From: an uncultured Clostridia bacterium
GTDB lineage: Bacteria; Bacillota; Clostridia; TANB77; CAG-508
Length of the DNA stretch: 8,611 bases
Direction: 5' to 3'
Assembly: GCA_944393275.1 (NCBI GenBank)
Contig: CALXZQ010000048.1
Coordinates: 1 to 8,611, forward strand
In this document: piece by piece, positions 6,974 to 8,611 of the stretch
Layout of the letters: each line of letters begins with the position of its first letter
How positions within the stretch are numbered: the stretch's first letter is position 1
Made by a program: the position numbers and the translations under genes
Notes under the pieces: generated by a model
What the model was told of the DNA's origin: nothing
Databases searched by the model: none
The model's input: only the letters and a program-made list of their open reading frames with translations

Positions 6974-6994
6974 ATGTAATATTGAAATTTACAT
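6974..6994. promoter_or_regulatory. Candidate operator over the -35 of the toxin-antitoxin promoter
   Basis: ATGTAA (6974-6979) and TTACAT (6989-6994) form an inverted repeat with a nine-base centre that contains the -35 hexamer. Autoregulation by antitoxin or complex is common in toxin-antitoxin operons. However, Panacea antitoxins do not all carry a DNA-binding domain and none is visible here. Confidence 0.35.
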
Positions 6995-7010
6995 AAAGTT
7001 ATAGTATAAT
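6982..7010 (+). promoter_or_regulatory. Sigma-A promoter of the Panacea/PemK-like module
   Basis: TTGAAA (6982-6987) and a consensus TATAAT (7005-7010) are 17 bases apart. Transcription would start near 7017, giving a leader of about 34 bases. A second -10-like TATAAT at 7012-7017 with TTTACA at 6988-6993 (18-base spacing) overlaps it. The -10 region 7004-7019 is a near-palindrome (GTATnATATATnATAC). Confidence 0.7.
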
Positions 7011-7050
7011 ATATAATACGTTCATATAATAATAGTAAGGAGGTATTAAG

Positions 7051-7515
7051 ATGGGAATAATATATGATGCTTTAACAATAGCAAAATGGATTATAAATGA
7101 AATACATCCAGAACCTTTAAAATTACAAAAATTATTGTATTTAGCGCAAGGTTATTCTTATGCTTTTTACGATAGGCCACTATTTAAAGAAGATTTAGAA
7201 GGCTGGGTTCATGGACCAGTAGTTAGAGAAGTATATGATATGTTTAAAAATTATCAATATAATTCAATAAATACTAATTTCGAAGTTGAAGAGTTAGATA
7301 ATGAAGCTAAAGATGTAATTAATTATGTTATAAAGAATTTCGGAAAATATGATGCAAAATATCTAGAAAAAATAAGTCATGAACAGGAGCCATGGATTTT
7401 ATCACGAGAAGGATTAGACCCAGATGAAAGAAGCGATAAAACAATATCAAAAGAAAGTATTGCAAATTATTTTATAAATGAAGTTTTTCAACCAGAAATG
7501 GAGGAATGGGACTAA
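7051..7515 (+). CDS. Panacea-domain (DUF4065, SocA-like) antitoxin
   Basis: A 154-residue soluble protein dominated by the Panacea/DUF4065 fold. Diagnostic stretches are KLQKLLYLAQG (24-34), EGWVHGPVVREVYDMF (50-65), the SHEQEPW segment (109-115) and the closing TISKESIANYF (131-141). This domain is the neutralising part of many type II antitoxins, is paired with unrelated toxins, and also occurs in Caulobacter SocA, a ClpXP adaptor-like antitoxin. The protein is the bare domain: no helix-turn-helix or other DNA-binding extension is visible. AAGGAGG (7037-7043) precedes ATG by seven bases and a strong promoter lies upstream. Its stop TAA shares a base with the ATG of the next gene (TAATG), implying coupled translation and making that gene its likely toxin. 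A related DUF4065 protein of another role is possible, but the pairing argues for antitoxin. Confidence 0.87.
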   Translation: MGIIYDALTIAKWIINEIHPEPLKLQKLLYLAQGYSYAFYDRPLFKEDLEGWVHGPVVREVYDMFKNYQYNSINTNFEVEELDNEAKDVINYVIKNFGKYDAKYLEKISHEQEPWILSREGLDPDERSDKTISKESIANYFINEVFQPEMEEWD

Positions 7516-7865
7516 TGATAGGAGAAATATGGACATACAAAGCGACAAAGCCAAATGATAATCTAGAAAAGGTAAGACCTGTTTTAGTAATTGGTGATGA
7601 TGAAGAAAATGGATTGAAATTTATAGATATTAATTATGTTATTATTTCTTCATCTGCTTCATGTGGGAAATATGATGTTTTAATAAAAGAAAACAGAGCA
7701 TTAGAAATAGGATTAACAAAAGAATCTGTTATAAAGACTACAAAAATATATACAGGAACACAGACAAAGTTGGGAAGAAAAGTATGTGATTTACCACAAG
7801 ACATAAAAGAAGAATTTAAAAATAAATATAAAGAATATCAAAAAAGTATCATAGAAAATTTATAA
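7515..7865 (+). CDS. PemK/MazF-like endoribonuclease toxin
   Basis: A 116-residue protein of the PemK/MazF (CcdB-fold) type, expected to be a ribosome-independent endoribonuclease that cuts mRNA at a short motif when its antitoxin is lost. Family features are the opening MIGEIW, the RPVLVIG strand with Arg21, a Ser-rich strand VIISSSAS (42-49) at the place of the conserved Ser/Thr active-site residue, then GLTKESVIKTTKIYT, equivalent to the MazF 'L..-S.I..-.I.T' segment, and a helical C-terminus. Overall similarity to textbook MazF is modest. ATG 7515 is chosen because GGAGG (7500-7504) lies ten bases before it; the ATG at 7506 would touch that site. It overlaps the Panacea stop by one base. 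No classical MazE-type AbrB antitoxin is present, so Panacea most likely replaces it. Cleavage specificity cannot be read from sequence. Confidence 0.82.
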   Translation: MIGEIWTYKATKPNDNLEKVRPVLVIGDDEENGLKFIDINYVIISSSASCGKYDVLIKENRALEIGLTKESVIKTTKIYTGTQTKLGRKVCDLPQDIKEEFKNKYKEYQKSIIENL

Positions 7866-7892
7866 TAATTAATTAAATATAAGACATCTGAT

Positions 7893-7920
7893 AAACGTTG
7901 AAAAATCGACGTTTTTTCTT
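7893..7920 (+). terminator. Rho-independent terminator after the toxin gene
   Basis: AAACGTTG (7893-7900) pairs with CGACGTTT (7907-7914), including one G-U pair, around AAAAAT. The T-run that begins in the right arm continues to 7917, then CTT. It starts 27 bases after the toxin stop and closes the two-gene operon. Confidence 0.8.
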
Positions 7921-7930
7921 ATATAGAAAA

Positions 7931-7957
7931 TAGAATTAATTATATAAATTAATTCTA
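7931..7957. repeat. Perfect 11-bp inverted repeat
   Basis: TAGAATTAATT (7931-7941) and AATTAATTCTA (7947-7957) surround ATATA. It lies between the toxin terminator and the end of the small minus-strand gene. With two G-C pairs and no U-tract on either strand it is a poor terminator. Confidence 0.6.
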
Positions 7958-7991
7958 AATAACTAATATGAAATTTATAATCCATGAAGCT

Positions 7992-8141
7992 TTAATATTT
8001 TATTAAAATATCCTCAACAAAATCAAGCATAGGTAAAACATCTTCATTATCTGCTTGTAGTAAAAAGAAATGTTTTCCTAAATTTGTTTTACAAACCTTA
8101 ATGCTAATATTACCTACTATATTCCCCTCAATTTCATCCAT
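7992..8141 (-). CDS. Small hypothetical protein, 49 residues
   Basis: A short minus-strand gene running from ATG 8141 to TAA 7992. The product begins MDEIEGNIVGNISIKV and ends FVEDILIKY; it is acidic, with a predicted beta-rich first half (NIVGNISIKVCKT, then KHFFLLQA) and a helical acidic end. It has no signal peptide or membrane span, a single cysteine (Cys17), and I do not recognise the family. Support for a real gene is a good ribosome binding site (AAGGAGA, roughly 8155-8148 on the complementary strand) seven bases from ATG and an extended -10 promoter shortly upstream. It converges on the toxin-antitoxin operon and lies in the accessory stretch, so a mobile-element or stress-module role is possible but not shown. 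Confidence 0.55.
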   Translation of the reverse strand: MDEIEGNIVGNISIKVCKTNLGKHFFLLQADNEDVLPMLDFVEDILIKY

Positions 8142-8174
8142 ATTAATTCTCCTTATCTTTTGTAATAAAAAAAT

Positions 8175-8183
8175 ATTATATCA
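8175..8183 (-). promoter_or_regulatory. Extended -10 promoter for the small minus-strand gene
   Basis: On the minus strand the sequence reads TGATATAAT (8183 to 8175), a consensus extended -10. No good -35 is found at 16-18 bases, which extended -10 promoters tolerate. Transcription would start near 8168, giving a leader of about 27 bases. Confidence 0.45.
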
Positions 8184-8242
8184 TAAATTTAAAGAAAGTA
8201 GTAAAAAGGATAAAAAAATTAAAATTGATAATAAAAGATTAG

Positions 8243-8272
8243 AAAGTCTACATTTTGATGTAGGCTTTTTAT
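8243..8272 (+). terminator. Orphan terminator-like hairpin
   Basis: AAAGTCTACAT (8243-8253) pairs with ATGTAGGCTTT (8258-8268), including one G-U pair, around TTTG, followed by TTATTG. The T-run follows on the plus strand, yet no plus-strand gene of credible quality ends here. It may be the leftover end of a deleted gene or the 3' end of an unrecognised small RNA. Confidence 0.6.
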
Positions 8273-8497
8273 TGTGTAAATAATTAACCTATCTATTAAT
8301 ATTAATTGCAAAAAGCTACGGAATAAAGAAAAAACGGGAATAATGTAAAAGATTGTAATAATATAAATAAAAAAAAGATAATAAAATGACAAAAATGTCT
8401 GAAAAGTCAGAACCGTAAGAAAACTAAGATTATGTAATATGCCTGAAATTGTATATATATAAAATAAGTATTATATATATTATAAATAATTAATTAA
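8271..8497. other. Non-coding AT-rich stretch
   Basis: No frame with a ribosome binding site and plausible composition was found on either strand. It holds two small adjacent hairpins around 8388-8410 (GACA/TGTC and CTGA/TCAG). A weak promoter-like pair is also present: TTGTAT at 8449-8454 and TATATA at 8472-8477, 17 bases apart, pointing towards the partial frame at the right edge. Confidence 0.4.
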
Positions 8498-8519
8498 CAC
8501 AAGGAGAGCCACAAGGAGA
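8498..8519 (+). repeat. Direct duplication of a 10-bp ribosome-binding-site sequence
   Basis: CACAAGGAGA occurs at 8498-8507 and again at 8510-8519, separated by GC. Each copy contains an AAGGAG core, and the second lies four bases before ATG 8523. Confidence 0.75.
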
Positions 8520-8522
8520 ACT

Positions 8523-8611
8523 ATGGAACGAAATAGCAGAACTAATTATAAAATTAATAATAAACAAATCAAGAGACCACAGAATACTGTAGTCTCTAAA
8601 ATCCGTGTTAG
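8523..8611 (+). CDS. Possible start of an unidentified gene, cut by the window edge
   Basis: An open frame from ATG 8523 runs to the end of the window without a stop (29 codons), starting MERNSRTNYKINNKQIKRP and continuing QNTVVSKIRV. It is strongly basic, as at the cytoplasmic N-terminus of a membrane protein or a nucleic-acid-binding protein, but nothing identifies it. AAGGAG (8513-8518) is present though only four bases from ATG, closer than usual. A weak promoter-like pair lies upstream at 8449-8477. An alternative frame reads LTQGEPQGELWNEIAELIIKL from about 8496 and stops near 8607 in this region; it has no start codon placed for translation. Confidence 0.35.
   Translation, partial: MERNSRTNYKINNKQIKRPQNTVVSKIRV

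Noticed and set aside
8101..8283. Plus-strand 60-codon open frame, hydrophobic then basic
   Set aside because: No ribosome binding site, the first third is antisense to the better-supported small minus-strand gene, and the frame runs through the terminator-like hairpin.
8290..8345. Resemblance to a c-di-GMP (GEMM) riboswitch: an AACC, then GCAAAAAGCTACGG
   Set aside because: The GAAA tetraloop, its receptor stem and correct spacing are missing, and the conserved GCAAAG core has two extra bases.
8386..8418. Ten-codon frame MTKMSEKSEP as a leader peptide
   Set aside because: No ribosome binding site and no downstream gene positioned for attenuation; it fits chance in AT-rich DNA.

Overview
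The window comes from a very AT-rich chromosome of a low-GC Gram-positive, most likely an anaerobic member of the Clostridia. The evidence is the base composition, the strong AGGAGG-type ribosome binding sites, the holB-ricT pair typical of Bacillota, a WalR/WalK-like two-component system, a single-span Firmicutes-type signal peptidase and a clostridial 2[4Fe-4S] ferredoxin. TAA, TAG and TGA all act as stops. No rRNA, tRNA or CRISPR array was seen.

Positions 1-6200 are a conserved housekeeping block, all on the plus strand. A ROK-family sugar kinase (121-1026) has its own candidate promoter. After 113 bases a second promoter precedes a WalR-like response regulator (GTG start at 1158) and a WalK-like histidine kinase (1954-3387), separated by a perfect 13-bp hairpin. 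Type I signal peptidase (3437-4090), DNA polymerase III delta' (holB, 4094-4994), RicT/YaaT (4991-5914) and a 58-residue ferredoxin (5953-6129) follow with short gaps or overlaps, and a rho-independent terminator (6166-6201) closes the block. The run couples envelope stress sensing and protein export with clamp loading and an Fe-S linked regulator. The holB frame is broken by one base near 4670, with an A9 tract just downstream.

Positions 6200-8611 look like accessory DNA. The minus strand carries the corpse of a serine recombinase (about 6201-6872), whose start, ribosome binding site and catalytic serine motif survive but whose body has frameshifts, stops and deletions. Next, behind a good promoter overlapped by candidate operator palindromes, is a two-gene toxin-antitoxin module: a Panacea-domain (DUF4065) antitoxin (7051-7515) overlapped by a PemK/MazF-like toxin (7515-7865), followed by a terminator. 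A 49-codon minus-strand gene of unknown function (7992-8141) has an extended -10 promoter and a ribosome binding site. The remainder is mostly non-coding: an orphan terminator-like hairpin, small inverted repeats, and at the right edge a duplicated ribosome-binding-site repeat in front of a short open frame that leaves the window.

The best candidates for a less-described system are the Panacea/PemK-like pair with its promoter palindromes, next to the recombinase remnant. The best molecular puzzles in the core block are the holB frame break with its poly-A tract and the hairpin between walR and walK.
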